Positions 22,801 to 34,679 of a DNA stretch of 64,000 nt are shown here, one piece after another. Every line of letters begins with the position of its first letter. The first letter of the stretch is position 1. A program made the translations under genes and the position numbers. The stretch comes from Blumeriella jaapii (taxonomy: Eukaryota; Ascomycota; Leotiomycetes; Helotiales; Drepanopezizaceae), in the NCBI GenBank assembly GCA_009599575.1, contig VWND01000032.1:124001-188000 (forward strand). The letters are read 5' to 3'. The notes beneath the pieces were generated by a model, which was given only the letters and a program-made list of their open reading frames with translations, did no database searches and was not told the origin of the DNA.

Positions 22801-23350
22801 GCTTTTGATCGGTCGCAAATATTTTTAAAAAGCTATAAAAACAAATATATAATAATACGTTTCGAATTATCGTTGCATACGAATAAAAACTAAACGCGAT
22901 AAAACCCCGGGCTTTTTAAAACTTTTGCTTATACCCAGCAGATTTTATTAACATTTAACGATAGATTTTACGAAGCTTTTATTAAACGAAAATAATTACG
23001 ATTTCGCTTTCGTAATAATAAATCGCCTGTTTAAAAAGCTTTTGTCAATTTTCTGCTATAAGATTATTATAGCGAAAAGACTGGCAGCTTTGTTTTTAAT
23101 TTATTAAATACGCTATTTCGGCATGCCGGATTTAATTGTTTCGGACCGAAAAATTCAGTTTATTTCGGTTTTTTAGCAAGAATTTTGCCGCATATTAAAA
23201 ACCAAAATCAAATTAATTACTGCGTACAATTTTAATATCGATAAACAAACCGAAATAATAAACTAATATATTAAACAACGCTTCCGCCTTTTTTGCTTTT
23301 ATTACTAAAATAATTAAAAACGTTTTTTACTTTTAATAAATATTATATAA
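19890..23350 (+). pseudogene. C2 pol remnant (protease, RT, RNase H, integrase core)
   Basis: Protease: the DSGT-type site is now DNKT (20050-20061). RT: FAAPILFIKKSNDFIRLYIDY within the open piece 21127-21333; the catalytic box YLDDILIYS has become YFNDIFIYS (21511-21537). RNase H: FFKIIIDAEFNYPIYNKKL and YTDHRALKYF (about 21950-22200). Integrase: zinc-binding region about 22565-22828, then core pieces YFGMPDLIVSDRKIQF and TAYNFNIDKQTEIIN (about 23105-23265), which hold the second Asp and the Glu of the D,D,E triad. Cut off about 85 bp later by D1. The order of domains leaves no doubt about the family. Confidence 0.88.
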
Positions 23351-23614
23351 TATAAAACGGTGATACCTTGTATTAATAGGAGTTGGTAGTTTTAGCTATG
23401 GTCGAGGCATGGACCCCTCCGAAACCCCCTGCCATTAACTATCTTCAACAAATATAAAAGCAAAGCACCCCCTTAAATAGTACCATAGGCACGCAGTCTA
23501 ATTTATACTTTCATTTATTTTTCTTTTCTTTTTTTTAGTCTTTTCTAGAAATTCTCTAAACTATTTTACCCACCGATATATAGCCGTATCAGTCTGGTTT
23601 TTTTATTTATTTTT
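23351..23614 (+). repeat. D1 5' LTR (about 264 bp)
   Basis: Begins TATAAAACGGTGATACC (TG altered to TA) and ends near TTATTTTT. The length is set from the two D2 LTRs. It keeps GTCGAGGCATGGACCCCTC, a block repeated in all four D LTRs. The 740 bp from here to 24360 hold no visible gene and are the untranslated leader. Confidence 0.8.
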
Positions 23615-24360
23615 ACATTTGATAATTTACGCAGAGATTTAAACTTCGGTGTTTCGTTTTTATATATTCGCCGATGCGTTTTTCAAATTCACAATTAAAA
23701 TCGATTTCGATATTTCGCTATTACGGCTTAAAAAACTTTTTATATAATATTATTCGCAGCTATATTATATAAAAAACCTTTAATAGCTTTTTTTATTTTG
23801 CGCATAATTATTAAATTACAAAAATGCAATATATTTTAGAAACGTTTAAAATTACGGTTAAGCAATCCTGAATCGTGCGAAGTTAAAATTCGAAAGTCGC
23901 TTTTTTGTTTAAAAATAACAAATCGAATATTAGTTTATACGTTTCGACCGCTGCGCTCGGCCTTTTTGAACTAGATTTCTTTTAGTCAAACGCTTGGCGA
24001 AAACTTAACCTTTTGATTTTACGCTTTATAATTATAACAATTACAATTTGCGGCTTTTTATTAAAAGTAATAAAAAAATAGCTGTACGTGCATTAGCCTG
24101 AGCTACGAAATATCGAAACCGTGAATTATACAGCAATATTATATCAATTCAATTAATTTATTAAAAAACAAATTTTTTAATATATTATTCAAATATTTAA
24201 ACGCAATTTTATTTTATTTAATTTTTTTAAAAAACACAAAAACCTTTTTAATAATTCCTTTATTAAAAACGATTTTTTTCATATTAAAAACCTTTAATTT
24301 GCAATTCCAGAAAACATTTATTTATTTAATTTAAATTTCATTAACACTTTTATTAATATT

Positions 24361-26000
24361 ATGGACAACGACGCTTTTCGTTTTCTTATGCGAGACCGCA
24401 TGCCCCTTTTTGGCTTTTCTGATGCACTTTTATTTAATAGCGCCAATATTACCGATTTTATCGAGAAATATAAAAAAACTTATAAAATTTTCGGAATCTT
24501 TAAAACTGAAATATTCGATAAACTTCCTCGTTATTATAATTCAACCATTAAAAATATTATTAAATCGATAAATAAATAAAAAGCTATTAGAATTCGAAAT
24601 TAACGTAAGCTAATTAAAACTAAAATCGGAATTCCGAAACCACGATCGTTAACAAATCCGCGATACTATCGCTTTTTTTAAATAGTTTGTTATAACAACT
24701 CGTTAAGCTAAAAAACTTAAAGCTTATTATCGTATTTATACGAAAGTTTTTAACGTTTTCGTTAATAAAAAAGTCTTAAGCGAAATTAAATAAAAAAGAT
24801 TATTTTTATTTGGCTTTCCAATCAGTATTCGCAATAAAACTATTAAGCATTTTAAAATTAATAAACAAAACTTTGAAATCTTCGATTAATATTTTAAATT
24901 TATAAAATTCGTTTTTAAATAAGATTAAAACGAACGTATTATTAAAGCCATAAACCAAAAAAAAACTCCTTTTTCCATTTATAAAAAAAACGTGGAAGTT
25001 TTAATACAAACACGCCCAGCTACTAAAAGTTACCGAAATCGCTAAAAAACAACCAGTTATTATATTATTTAATCGTTTTGCAAAACCTACAGGTTTGGAA
25101 AAGCTTAATAAAAATATCGAAACTTTCGTATTAAAATTTACCGATATTAAAATTCAAAAGTTTTAAAATAAAATCGAAAATTTTATACAGCAGCAGAAAA
25201 AACTTTTTTACGTTAACTCGAATAATAAAAACGATTAAAATAACTTTTACAATAATTATTTCTTTTAAAATGCTCGAAGCGATTAATCTCGCTAAGCCAT
25301 CGTAAAAGTAATAGCTGCCTAATAGCAACCTTTTTATGCTAACGATCAAAATCAGCGAAATATTAATTATAATAACGATTATTAAAAGAAAAAAGAAAAT
25401 CAACGCGAAAACCAAAATCGCGGCTATTAAAATAATAAAAATAATTATTAAAACAAACCCCGTAGCTTTAAATATAAATTTTGTAATAATAAAAAAATTC
25501 ACTGCGAAAAACCCTATATTCGCTCAAAATGTAAAACGTTTAATTTTTGTATAAATAATAATATTTATTATATTAATAAATACAAAACAATTTCCTTCGG
25601 ACCGACGGAAGCAAAAATAAGCTTTTTTAACAAAGCTGAAAATCAAAGCTGATTAAATACTATTCGCTTAAAAGTAAAAGGTACGAAATAGAACGACTGT
25701 TTAAAAAACAGAAAAAATGCGAAAACGATTTTTATTAATAAAAAAAAAACATTCCAAAAAGCGTATTAATTAAAAAGAAATCTTTTATCCCAAGCGTAAA
25801 TAAAATTCAAATATATAAATGGAAAACAAATATATATATTGCTAATGCAATTATCGCATTTGCAAATATTATAGCTGTATAATTAAGCCAGCGAATTACA
25901 AAAAAGCAAAATGCTTTTGTTTTATTCGCCAAATTAACTGATATAAAAAAAAACGTTGAAATCGAAAAAAAAAAAGATTTTGAAATTCGAAAAAAAACCG
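24361..26000 (+). pseudogene. D1 gag remnant
   Basis: An ATG at 24361 opens 72 codons: DAFRFLMRDRMPLFGFSD, FNSANITDFIEKY, then FKTEIFDKLPRYYNSTIKN. This is the capsid-like N-terminus found in a widespread group of fungal gypsy Gag proteins (a DFIEKYE... then a ...LPRYC... motif). Beyond 24579 the frame continues with RIP stops (for example KAIRIRN, IFIWLSNQYS). A cysteine/histidine cluster around 25473-25535 may be a decayed zinc knuckle. D2 has ATA instead of ATG at the corresponding site (29558-29560), a TpG-to-TpA loss. The long minus-strand frames here (25131-25502, 25807-26064) are antisense shadows. Confidence 0.8.
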
Positions 26001-26959
26001 ATAAAACCATCAGAAAAACATTTATAATAGAAAAAAATAACGATAATATAAAAAATATCGACACCGATATTCCGGTTCAAATTATTCAGAAAATATCAAC
26101 TTTTAAGCGCCTATTATTAATACGAAGCGAAAAATGGATCGACAAATATATTAGCTCCGAAGCCGTCGATAAAGCTATTAAAAAAATTATAAAACAAAAA
26201 ATTAAATTAAAATTCAGCGATTTATTTAGCATAAAAGAAAAATTCGACAAAATTATTAATAGACAAATTCTTATATAAAAAAAAAACGAAAAGATTAAAA
26301 TTATCCGAAAAAAAAACGACTTTAAATTAAAAAAAAATTAAAAAGAAATTTACAACACCGCGGTTAATTTAACCGATAAAAAGAAATTTTCGGAAAAAAT
26401 CAGCCTTTTGGCCTTTGCTATAAAAACCCAAATGTTAAAACGACGAAACTACTTTTATACGATTATAAAAACATTAAAAATAAAAATAATACTTGAAAAA
26501 AATACGACCGCTCTCGCTTTATTCGATAATAAAGCCGAAATCAACTGCATAAATCAGAAAACAGCCGAAGCTAATAATATTCCGATTATCACCGATAAAC
26601 GAATAATTTACACCACCGTTAATAAAAATATTATTAAATTTAATAAAATTATACGAAATATAAAAATCGACGTTAAAAATATTATTATTTATAGAAATTT
26701 CTTAGTAATAAAAAAATGCTTTTATTTTATTATTTTTAAAATGCCCTGAATTTTAGAAAATTTCGTCAGTTTCAAATATATCGAAAACGGCCAAATAAAA
26801 GCGTTTTTCTAAAACTGGAACCGATCCTTTTAAAATCAAATTACCGTCGCTAGCGACAAAATCTTTTTAATCGACGTTTTATCGAAAAACGAATAGCCGG
26901 CTTTAGTTTTAAAACAAACGCTGAGCTATAATAAAACCTGGAAAATACTTAACTAAAAG

Positions 26960-26998
26960 CATTCGCGTTACCAATCGAAATAACACCGCGAATAAAAT
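26960..26998 (+). repeat. 36-bp ATTCGCG/CGCGAAT motif (D1)
   Basis: Ends ATTCGCG and CGCGAAT with CAATCGAAATAACAC between. Same site as 44992-45028 in D2. Confidence 0.75.
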
Positions 26999-28542
26999 TA
27001 GCTAATATTAATATTTTTAATTATTAATTCGAAAATAAAAATTCCGAAAATTTCGTTTTCGTATTAAACAAACCCGATTTATATATTTTATCTTTTTGTA
27101 TTAATATTAGCACTTTTTATAAACGCAAAGCTGATAAAATACGACCCGTAAATCTTAGCGAATCCGATAAAAATATTCTCGGAAAAATAAACGATTGGTT
27201 TGAAAAAAACGAAATAATAAAACCATTTTAACCAGTTATTAGCGAATTCGAAGAATTTATTACCGGCCGATTTTCCAACCTTTTATTTAGCAGCCGATTT
27301 ACAAAAAAACGATTTAATAATCTAGCAATTAAAATTTAATTTCTGCCAAAAAAAAAAAGATTTTGTACGAAATTCTACGTAACCGAAAAAAAACTATAAT
27401 TTTCGATTTCACCGAAATAAATTAATTCAGCTTTAACGTTACTTTTTATATCGATATCAAAACCGTATTTTATAAAGCTTGGCAAAAAAACCTTTTCAAT
27501 TTCTAAAGCTTTTTAAAATAAAATAATCGAAATGCTAAAAAAACGAATTAAGCAAAAAATCTTCGAATTCTGCTACGGCCTATACAAAAACAAATGGTTT
27601 ATCGTTGCGAAAAAAAAAAAAGCATTTACAAATTTATTATCGCAATCGTCGAAATAAACAAAATAACGATTCGAAACGCTAACGTATTATTTAACGTCGA
27701 TTAATTTTCAAACGAATTCGCAAAATTAACGATTACTTTTTTTTTCGATCTGTTTTCCGACTACGATTATTTAATATTTAATTTACGATCTCGAAATATA
27801 ATAGCAATTTAAATTTTAATCGGTTTGCTGCGTATAATCAAAATATTTATAAAAGCTATTAATTCAGTCGTTTAATTCGTAAAAGTCGTATACAAAGTTT
27901 TTATAATTTATATTTTTGATATTGTTTTATTTTACGTTAACGACGTCGGAATAAAAGGCCCCAGATTATATTATAATAATAAAAAAATCTTTTCTGAAAT
28001 TCGACGCTATATAATAAAATATATTTAAAATATCGATAAAATTATAATCTGCTTCGAAAAAGCCAAAGTTATTATTAGCTTTCGATTAAAATTCTGCATA
28101 TCCGAAATAAATATCGTCGGTTATATAATTAACAGCGCTGACCGCCATTTTTAACGAAAGAAAATTAAAAAAATCTGCGAATAAAAAAAATGTAAAAATA
28201 TTACCGAAGCCAAAGCTTTTATTAGCGTTATAATTTATTACCGTTATTAAATCAAAAACTTTTTTTAAAAAGCTATATTTATTTACGCTACGATAAAAAA
28301 AAAAATCGATTTTATTTAAAAAAAAAAGCAAAGCAAAGTTATAAAAGTTTTTAAAAACGATTTTTTATCGGTTTTATCGCTTATGCGAATCGATTATAGC
28401 CTAGACGCAAAAAAAATCATTTTGATTATCGACGCTAATATTTTCGGCTGGAAAACTGTATTATAACAAATCGATAAAAACAAAAAACAGCATTTTTCAC
28501 GATTCGAAAGCGGTTTATAATCTTCCGCGAAAGCACGCTATA

Positions 28543-28547
28543 ATATT
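28543..28547. repeat. Target-site duplication of D2 (ATATT), left copy
   Basis: ATATT recurs at 52669-52673, and the interrupted D1 frame continues across it (compare uninterrupted D2 at 46565). The last T may belong to the LTR, giving a 4-bp duplication and a TG start. Confidence 0.75.
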
Positions 28548-29626
28548 GTAAAACGGTGATACCTTGTATTAATGGGAGTTGGTAGTTTTAGCTATGGTCG
28601 AGGCATGGACCCCTCCGAGACCCCCTGCCATTGACTACTTTCAACAGGTATAAGAACAAAACACCCTTTTAAATAGTATTATAGGCACGCAGTTTAATTT
28701 ATACCTTTATTTATTTTTCTTTTTTTTTTTTCAATCTTTTTTAGAAATTCCCTAAACTATTTTATCCACCGACATATGGCCGTATCAGTTTGGTTTTCTT
28801 ATTTATTTTTATATTTAATAATTTACGCAGGGATTTAAACTTCGGTGTTTCGTTTTTATATATTCGCCGATGCATTTTTTAAATTTATAATTAAAATCGA
28901 CTTCGATATTTCGCCATTACGGCTTAAAAAACCTTTTATATAATATTATTCGCAGCTGCATTATATAAAAGACTTTTAATAGCTTCCTTTATTTTGCGCA
29001 TAATTATTAAATTATAAAAATGTAATATATTTCAGAAACGTTTGAAATTACGGTCAGACAATTTTGAACCGTGCGAAATTCAAAATTCGAAAATCGCTTT
29101 TTTATTTAAAAATAACAAATCGAATATTAGTTCGTACGCTTCGACCGCTGCGCTCGGCCCTTTTGAATTAAATCTTTTTTGGTCAAACGCCTAGCGAAAA
29201 CTCAATCTTTTGATTTTACGCTTTATAATTGTGGCAATTACAATTTACGGCTTTTTATTAAAAGTAGTAAAAAAATAGCTGTACGTATATTAGCTTAAGC
29301 CACGGAATATCGAAACCGTAGATTATACAATAATATTATATTAATTTAATTAACTTATTAAAAAACAAATTCTTTAATATACTACTTAAATATTTAAACG
29401 CAATCTTATTTTATTTAATTTTTTCAGAAAACACAAAGACTTTTTTGATAGCTCTCTTATTAAAAACGATTTCTTTTACGCTAAAAATCCTTAATTTGCA
29501 ATTTTAAAAAACATTTATTTATCTAATTCAAATCTTATTAATATTTTCGCTAATATTATAAATAACGACGCTTTTCGTTTTCTTATACGAAGCCGCATGC
29601 CTTTTCCTGGCTCCTCTGATACATTT
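28548..29626 (+). mobile_element. D2, left segment: 5' LTR, leader, first codons of gag
   Basis: 5' LTR at 28547/8-28810, leader to 29557, then about 23 codons of gag, the first codon altered to ATA (29558-29560). A3 interrupts gag at 29626, and D2 resumes at 42452. Removing A3 and its duplication gives an element of about 11.29 kb. Confidence 0.9.
29622..29626. repeat. Target-site duplication of A3 (CATTT), left copy
   Basis: CATTT recurs at 42452-42456, immediately after the TCGTCACA terminus of the other A3 LTR. Confidence 0.92.
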
Positions 29627-29893
29627 TGTAACGATCTAATCAGTCGGAAGGCTGGGAGATCAGTCAACTGGTCGCCGTGTTCACATAGTATAAAACGAGC
29701 CTTTGGTTCTGTAACAAAAATATTCACTTAGAATCAACAACTGCAAAAGGCAGAAATTGCTAAGAAAAAAAAGCCTTATATACATGAATAATCTCCACAG
29801 TTAATAAAAAGACCCATCAGAAGACCAGGGAGCTTGCAGCTATACGTAGTTGCTGAGGTGACACGAAAAGTGGCAACAGAATAAATCGTCACA
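29627..29893 (-). repeat. A3 3' LTR (267 bp)
   Basis: Begins TGTAACGATCT and ends AATCGTCACA, close to the unmutated family termini. It is followed by CTACCCTCCCGTCCG, which on the minus strand is a purine-rich tract like that of A4. Confidence 0.93.
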
Positions 29894-30014
29894 CTACCCT
29901 CCCGTCCGAAAAAAGCGCGCCCTCGAGCTTTTATCCATTGATACGTCGCTGTCCAAATAATCGTACGAGTCCAAATCTTCGGAATACGCCTTCAGCCAGT
30001 CTACAAGTTTTGCA

Positions 30015-30088
30015 GGAGACCAGGGAGCTTGCAGCTATACGTAGTTGCTGGAGTGACACGAAAGGTGGCAACAGAATGAATCGTCACA
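30015..30088 (-). repeat. Stray fragment of family A LTR inside A3
   Basis: Repeats the last 74 bp or so of the LTR (GGAGACCAGGGAGCTTGCAG ... ATCGTCACA) about 120 bp inside the element. It replaces roughly 170 bp of the chromodomain-coding end that A1, A2 and A4 still have. The left junction falls where the internal sequence itself resembles GCAGGAGACC. Confidence 0.88.
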
Positions 30089-33000
30089 GACCCTTCCGCT
30101 GCACTCGACAGGCGATCAATTTTTCGACTTCGTATTCAAGCTCACCAGTTATATTAATAGGTTCAGAAGCTAGGTTAACCTGACCTGGAAGCGCGTCGTC
30201 AGCTGCTTTACGCAGTCGACTAGCGTGAAAAACTGAATATACGTTTATAATACTAAAAAGATCTAGCTTAAAAGCGTTGTCGAAAATTTTAGCTACAATT
30301 TTAAAAAGGCCGTTTGTAAAATTGTCGAGCTTGCGAAAAAGCCGGAAGATCGGAAATAAACGCATATCGAGCCATACGTAATCGCCGACGTTAAAATCGA
30401 TCGCGCGGCGAAATCTATTCGCATTCCTTTTTATTTTGTCGTAAGCTTATTAAAAATGCGATTTGGCGAGGTTTCAAGCGTCGTAATAGCGGCGAGCGTA
30501 CGCACGAGCTTCGTTTGCGTTTAACTTATATAAAAAATTGAAAAAAAAAGAAATATCGAGCTTTTAATTTCAATTGATATAAAAAATATAACCGTATACA
30601 ATTTTAAAAAATAAAAGGCCATCTAGACTTTCGTAAAAAAGGATTATTTAAGCGAAATCCATTATTAAAAGAAATTCGCTCCAATCGTTTTAATAAAAAT
30701 TTACGAAAAATCGAAAGCGTTTTTGCAGATATTAATTGTAAATTTCGGTCTGACCGTCGGTTTCAGAATAAGCGGCTGTCGAAAGCTTCAATTGCGTACC
30801 GAATATTTTATTTAATTCAAATCAAAAAATAAATTAATACTAAGGGCCACGATCGCTAATAATACTTTTTGAAAGGCCAAAATACCTATACACGTGAAAT
30901 ATATACAATTTGGCGAAGCTTCGAGCGTCGATATTTTTGTGGCAGAAAATCGAAATAGCCTGCTTAAAAAAGCGATTTATTATTACGAATACGTTATCGT
31001 AATCGTATTTGTCTTTGTTAAAGCTGTAAAAATCTATTGTAATATGCTTTCAAAAATGGTCAAACAAAAAAAGATTAAAAAAAGCCGGGGCGCTTATTTT
31101 TTAAAACAAAACTCTTTCGATAAGCGTAGCAGTTGCGACAGTATTATTTTACGAAAGCTATTATATTTCGCTAATAATATTAGTCCGAAAGCAATTGCGT
31201 AATTTTGCGAGCGTTAGAATAAGCGATAAAAATCTGGTCGTGCATTTTTCGTACAAAAGCCAAACGAAAATGATCGACGTCTGATATTATTAAACGATCG
31301 TAATATAATAGCAAGTCGCGTTTAAATATATATAAAAACGGAATATTATTATTGTCGTTTTTTTTCGTAGCGTTTCGTACAGTTTTTTTTCGGAGGGCCA
31401 TCAGGCTGCTAGCTATACGATTAGCGTGGAAAAGCTAGTCAACGATACGAAGTGCGAATGAAAAATCAATTATTTCAACGATAAAAACAGCTGTTTCGAA
31501 GGCCGTGGAAAATCGAAGTTTTTTAATTAAAAAACGGTGATCGATCTGATCGGCTCGAAAAAAGGTTTGCAAGCGCTGAATACGTTTAAAAAAATTTTGA
31601 CGGTCGAGTTCGCTCGTACGACGTATTAATGCGTCAGCCAAAAAATTGTATTTATTTGATTTGTACGTAATAAAAAAGTTGTAATCGGCGAAAAGCTCGG
31701 CCCAGCGTATTTGTCGAGCGTTTAAAAATTTGAAAGTTATAAAATACTTTAAAGCCTTATAATTAATAATTATTTTAATTTAATAAACTGAGCTAGCTAA
31801 TTTAGCACGAAAATTGCTTAAAAATTTTACGATTGCGAATATCTTTTTGTCGTGTACGACGTAGTTTAGCTTTGCGAAAATTATGATTTTGCTAAAATAA
31901 GCGATTAAAAGCCAATCGTCGCTATAAAATTGCGAAAGCACAAAAGCTACTACGCCGTCGGAAGCGTTAATTTTTAATATGCAAGAAAAGTCTTGCCTGT
32001 AATATTGTAAAACTAGTGTAATAATAAAAGCTAATATAAAAAGGTCGAAACTTTTCTGACATTCAGAAATGAAATTGTAAAAACGTTAGCTTTAGTCAAA
32101 TGGACCAAAAGCTTTGCAATTATATCGTAGTTTCGAATAAAACGTCGGTAAAAATTACAAAAACCAAAAAAACTTTATATACTTTTTATAATAGTAAAAG
32201 ACTTTTAATAAGCGACTACGAAAATCTTTTCTGAATTTATTTCTAGGTTTTTAATCGAAATAATAAAACTTAAATAACGGATTCGTATAACGTTAAATTC
32301 AGATTTCCGAATATCGGCCTGTAATTCAGCGTTAGCGAGCTTTTGAAATATTTTGCGAACGTATATAGCGTGTTTCAAAAGGTCGGACGAATAAATAAAA
32401 ATATTATTCAGGTATATAATACAAAAATCGTTTAAATAATCGAAAAAAACGTCGTTTATATAGCGTTAATAAATTGCGGATTTAATAATAAAACCAAAAA
32501 GTAGCATTTTGCATTTATAAGCGCCGTAACGCGTACGAAACGTCGTCAGTTTTTTATTAGCGGGGTCCATTCGAATTTTATAAAAAGCTTAACGAATATC
32601 GAGCTTTATAAAAATTCGCGCTTCCGAAAAACGAACAAAAATCTTATCGATAAAAGAAAAAAAATAGCGATTTTTACGAATAATATTATTAAAAGTTCGA
32701 TAATCGATATAAAAACGTAATAAACCGTCGGGTTTTTTAGCGAAAAGCATTAAAGCAGCGAAAAAAGCGATGGAAAGTTCGATAAAGCTTTTATTAAGGT
32801 TATTTTGCAAATAAGTTTTAATAATCTCGAGCTTTGAAATCGATATTTTATACAAAAAAATATATTTCAGTTTTTTTTTATTTATAATAAGCTCGATCTT
32901 ATAGTCGTAAAGCCGGTAAAAGGCTAGCTCGTTACTAGCGGTTTTAAAAACACGTATTCGAAATTTTTATATTCCGGAGGAAAAAATTCGAAAAAAGATT

Positions 33001-34150
33001 TATTCGAAATTAGCTCTGCTAAACTGATTAATAAAATCGAAATCGATATTTTATTAGTTTTGAAACGTTCGAAAAAACTATAAGATTGGGTTTTAAGAAA
33101 AGTGTTATACGTTAGGTCGTTTAATATTCTGTCGATTTCGTATAAAAAAGTTGAAAACATTTTAACTGCTTTTTTTCTGAAAATCAGCTTAAAAGCGTAT
33201 GTAATAATTTGGCAAATGGAAATTGAGTAAGCAATAAATTAAAAGATTCGTTTTCGAACTGGTCGTTTAAAAAGTTTAAAAAATGGCTTATTTAAATTAT
33301 CGATTATATTAAGCTGAAAAGCCATCGCGGCGAAAGCTTTTTTTCGGTTTTTAATATAACTGTTTTTCGTAAAACGAAAAAGCTGTTTTGACGAAAAAGA
33401 AAAAAAAGAAAAAGAAATAATAAAAGAGAAATCGGCAGCTTGGGAAAATGGTGTAATTTTTTGTATTCCATTGGCGTCGTTATTAAAATTGGCACCGCAA
33501 ATGAAATTCGATCTTTTCGCGCTCCGCACGGCGTCGTAGGTTTGTTATAATTGGTTAAGGTTTTTGTTACGTTTTACAGCGTCGTTTTAATAGCGAAATT
33601 AAATTTTTCGGAAATACAAATAAAAAACTTTAATACAACGAGCGTAAAAAGCTATAAAAGGGTAAGATTTCGGCCAATAAAGCTTGCGTTTATTACAGTC
33701 TAATAGAATTTGGTGTTCGGCCAACTAAACTCTTTTTAAAATTATATTATGATTTCCGAGGTTAATAATTAAAAAAGAAGTAAACGATTGTATTCGATTG
33801 TTAATAATAAAGTTGAAAAGCGTAAAATATATAATTAAATGGCCACGAATTTTATTATATTTTTTTACAAAAAAAAAAGCCGGGAAAAATTAAATTAAAA
33901 ATTTAAAAAAAAAAAAAAAAAACTTAATCAGCGCCGAATCGATTAACGCATAACCGTTCGCTTCAAAATCGGCGAACGCTTTTATTTTATACGAAAAGCT
34001 ATTTTTGATAAGTATAACGAAAATTGTTAATAAATCGTTATTAAAAAGCTTTCGAACGTCAAAATAACGCATATCGCGCAATACGCTTAAAAAAAAGCTT
34101 TGTTTAAGCCTGGGCGTTTTTCCGATTAGCGGGAAAGCTTTCAATTTTTT
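30084..34150 (-). pseudogene. A3 pol remnant
   Basis: Same gene as in A1 and A4, read leftward. Protease: DSGA changed to DFEA (33959-33970), in the open piece 34144-33890. RT: MFSTFLYEIDRILNDLTYN upstream, AKKPDGLLRFYIDYRTFNN (about 32740-32690), and catalytic YLNNIFIYS (32388-32414). The segment between RNase H and integrase has MADALIRRTSELDRQNFFKR (31641 leftward), and the integrase zinc-binding part LLYYDRLIISDVDHFRLAFV lies in 31401-31180. The C-terminal domain 30365-30084 keeps FRLFRKLDNFTNG and ALPGQVNLASEP, better preserved than in A1. The chromodomain end is replaced by the stray LTR fragment. Confidence 0.87.
33470..33506 (+). repeat. 36-bp CGCGAAT-type motif (A3)
   Basis: GGCACCGCAAATGAAATTCG preceded by a GCGTCG half; a mutated copy of the motif at 3609-3645 in A1. 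Confidence 0.65.
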
Positions 34151-34303
34151 CGTATGCGTTTTAAAAATCGTTTGGAAAAAAGTTTTCGTTTTTATTATTA
34201 TTATTAAAAAGCGAATCTTCGGCCGGTTCGATTTCGTTTATATTTACTAACCTAAAAAGGCTTTTAAATAAAACCGAAAGTCGGTCCGTAGAAAATTTTG
34301 CAA

Positions 34304-34308
34304 ATTAG
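34304..34308. repeat. Target-site duplication of A4 (ATTAG), left copy
   Basis: ATTAG recurs at 40766-40770. Uninterrupted A1 reads AAATTAGCTTTTTTAAAC at this point, matching the joined flanks of A3. Confidence 0.96.
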
Positions 34309-34602
34309 TGTGACGATTCACTCTGTTGCCACTTCTCGTGTCACCCCAGCAACTACGTATAGCTGCAAGCTTCCCAGCAACTACGTATAGCTGCAAGCTC
34401 CCTGGTCTCCTGGTGGATCTCCCTATTAATTGTAAAAACTATTATATATATAAAGCTTTCTTTCCTTAGCAACCTTTGCCTTTTGCAATTGTTGATTCTA
34501 AGTGAATATTTTTATTACAGAATTAAAGGCTCGTTTTATATCATATGAACACGGCGACCAGTTGATTGATTTTTTAGCTTTCCGACTGATTAAATCGTTA
34601 TA
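34309..34602 (+). repeat. A4 5' LTR (294 bp) with 27-bp tandem duplication
   Basis: Starts TGTGACGATTCA and ends AATCGTTATA. It is 27 bp longer than the A3 LTR because CCAGCAACTACGTATAGCTG and neighbouring bases occur twice in a row (about 34345-34398). The 3' LTR of A4 has the same duplication. Confidence 0.95.
34445..34455 (+). promoter_or_regulatory. TATA box of the A4 5' LTR
   Basis: TATATATAAAG about 137 bp into the LTR, in coding orientation. A3 conserves it in reverse (CTTTATATACATG, about 42330). Confidence 0.5.
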
Positions 34603-34679
34603 TTATTAACAACTTTTTTTCTACGCTGGCGACGGCGTAAACTATTTTTTTTTTCGAATTTCTTACGGGTTATATCAAG

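Larger units (their letters stand above)
17997..23350 (+). mobile_element. C2: family C Ty3/gypsy element, cut in integrase
   Basis: Plus-strand element with LTR, gag and pol in order. It stops within the integrase catalytic core where the D1 LTR starts. The rest, including the 3' LTR, must lie beyond the window to the right of D1. It is the only long family C copy here, so the LTR 3' boundary cannot be fixed by comparing two LTRs. Confidence 0.88.
23351..28547 (+). mobile_element. D1, left segment: 5' LTR, leader, gag, protease, RT and part of RNase H
   Basis: First part of an 11.3-kb Ty3/gypsy element inserted in C2. It is interrupted by D2 in RNase H and continues at 52669. Every part is colinear with D2 (28548-29626 plus 42452-46566). 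It belongs to the fungal group whose RT box is followed by IKGP and whose Gag has the IKRLPRY-like motif. Confidence 0.9.
26280..28547 (+). pseudogene. D1 pol, first part (protease, RT, start of RNase H)
   Basis: Protease: an open piece from 26408 has TTALALFDNKAEINCIN, with the DSGAE site changed to DNKAE (26525 on). RT: FYKRKADKIRPVNLSES, NKWFIVAKK, FDLFSDYDYLIFNLRSRN, and the catalytic box FYVDDxxxKGP altered to FYVNDVGIKGP (27930-27962). The second half has NIVGYIINSADRHF and TEAKAFISVIIYYRY. RNase H begins about 28340 and is cut at 28547 in the sequence corresponding to SRFESGL...ARYDI by D2. It resumes at 52674. Confidence 0.85.
29627..34308 (-). mobile_element. A3, left segment: 3' LTR and pol
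   Basis: Minus-strand family A element inserted in D2 and itself interrupted by A4. The 3' LTR is 29627-29893 (267 bp, the same length as its 5' LTR 42185-42451). The leftmost 2 kb are clearly less RIP-mutated than the rest, so mutation is uneven along one copy. Right of 34308 the element continues at 40766. Confidence 0.92.

Noticed and set aside
25131..25502. Very hydrophobic minus-strand frame (also 43162-43446), possible membrane protein
   Set aside because: Antisense to D gag; the Ile/Leu richness comes from reading A/T-rich coding sequence backwards.
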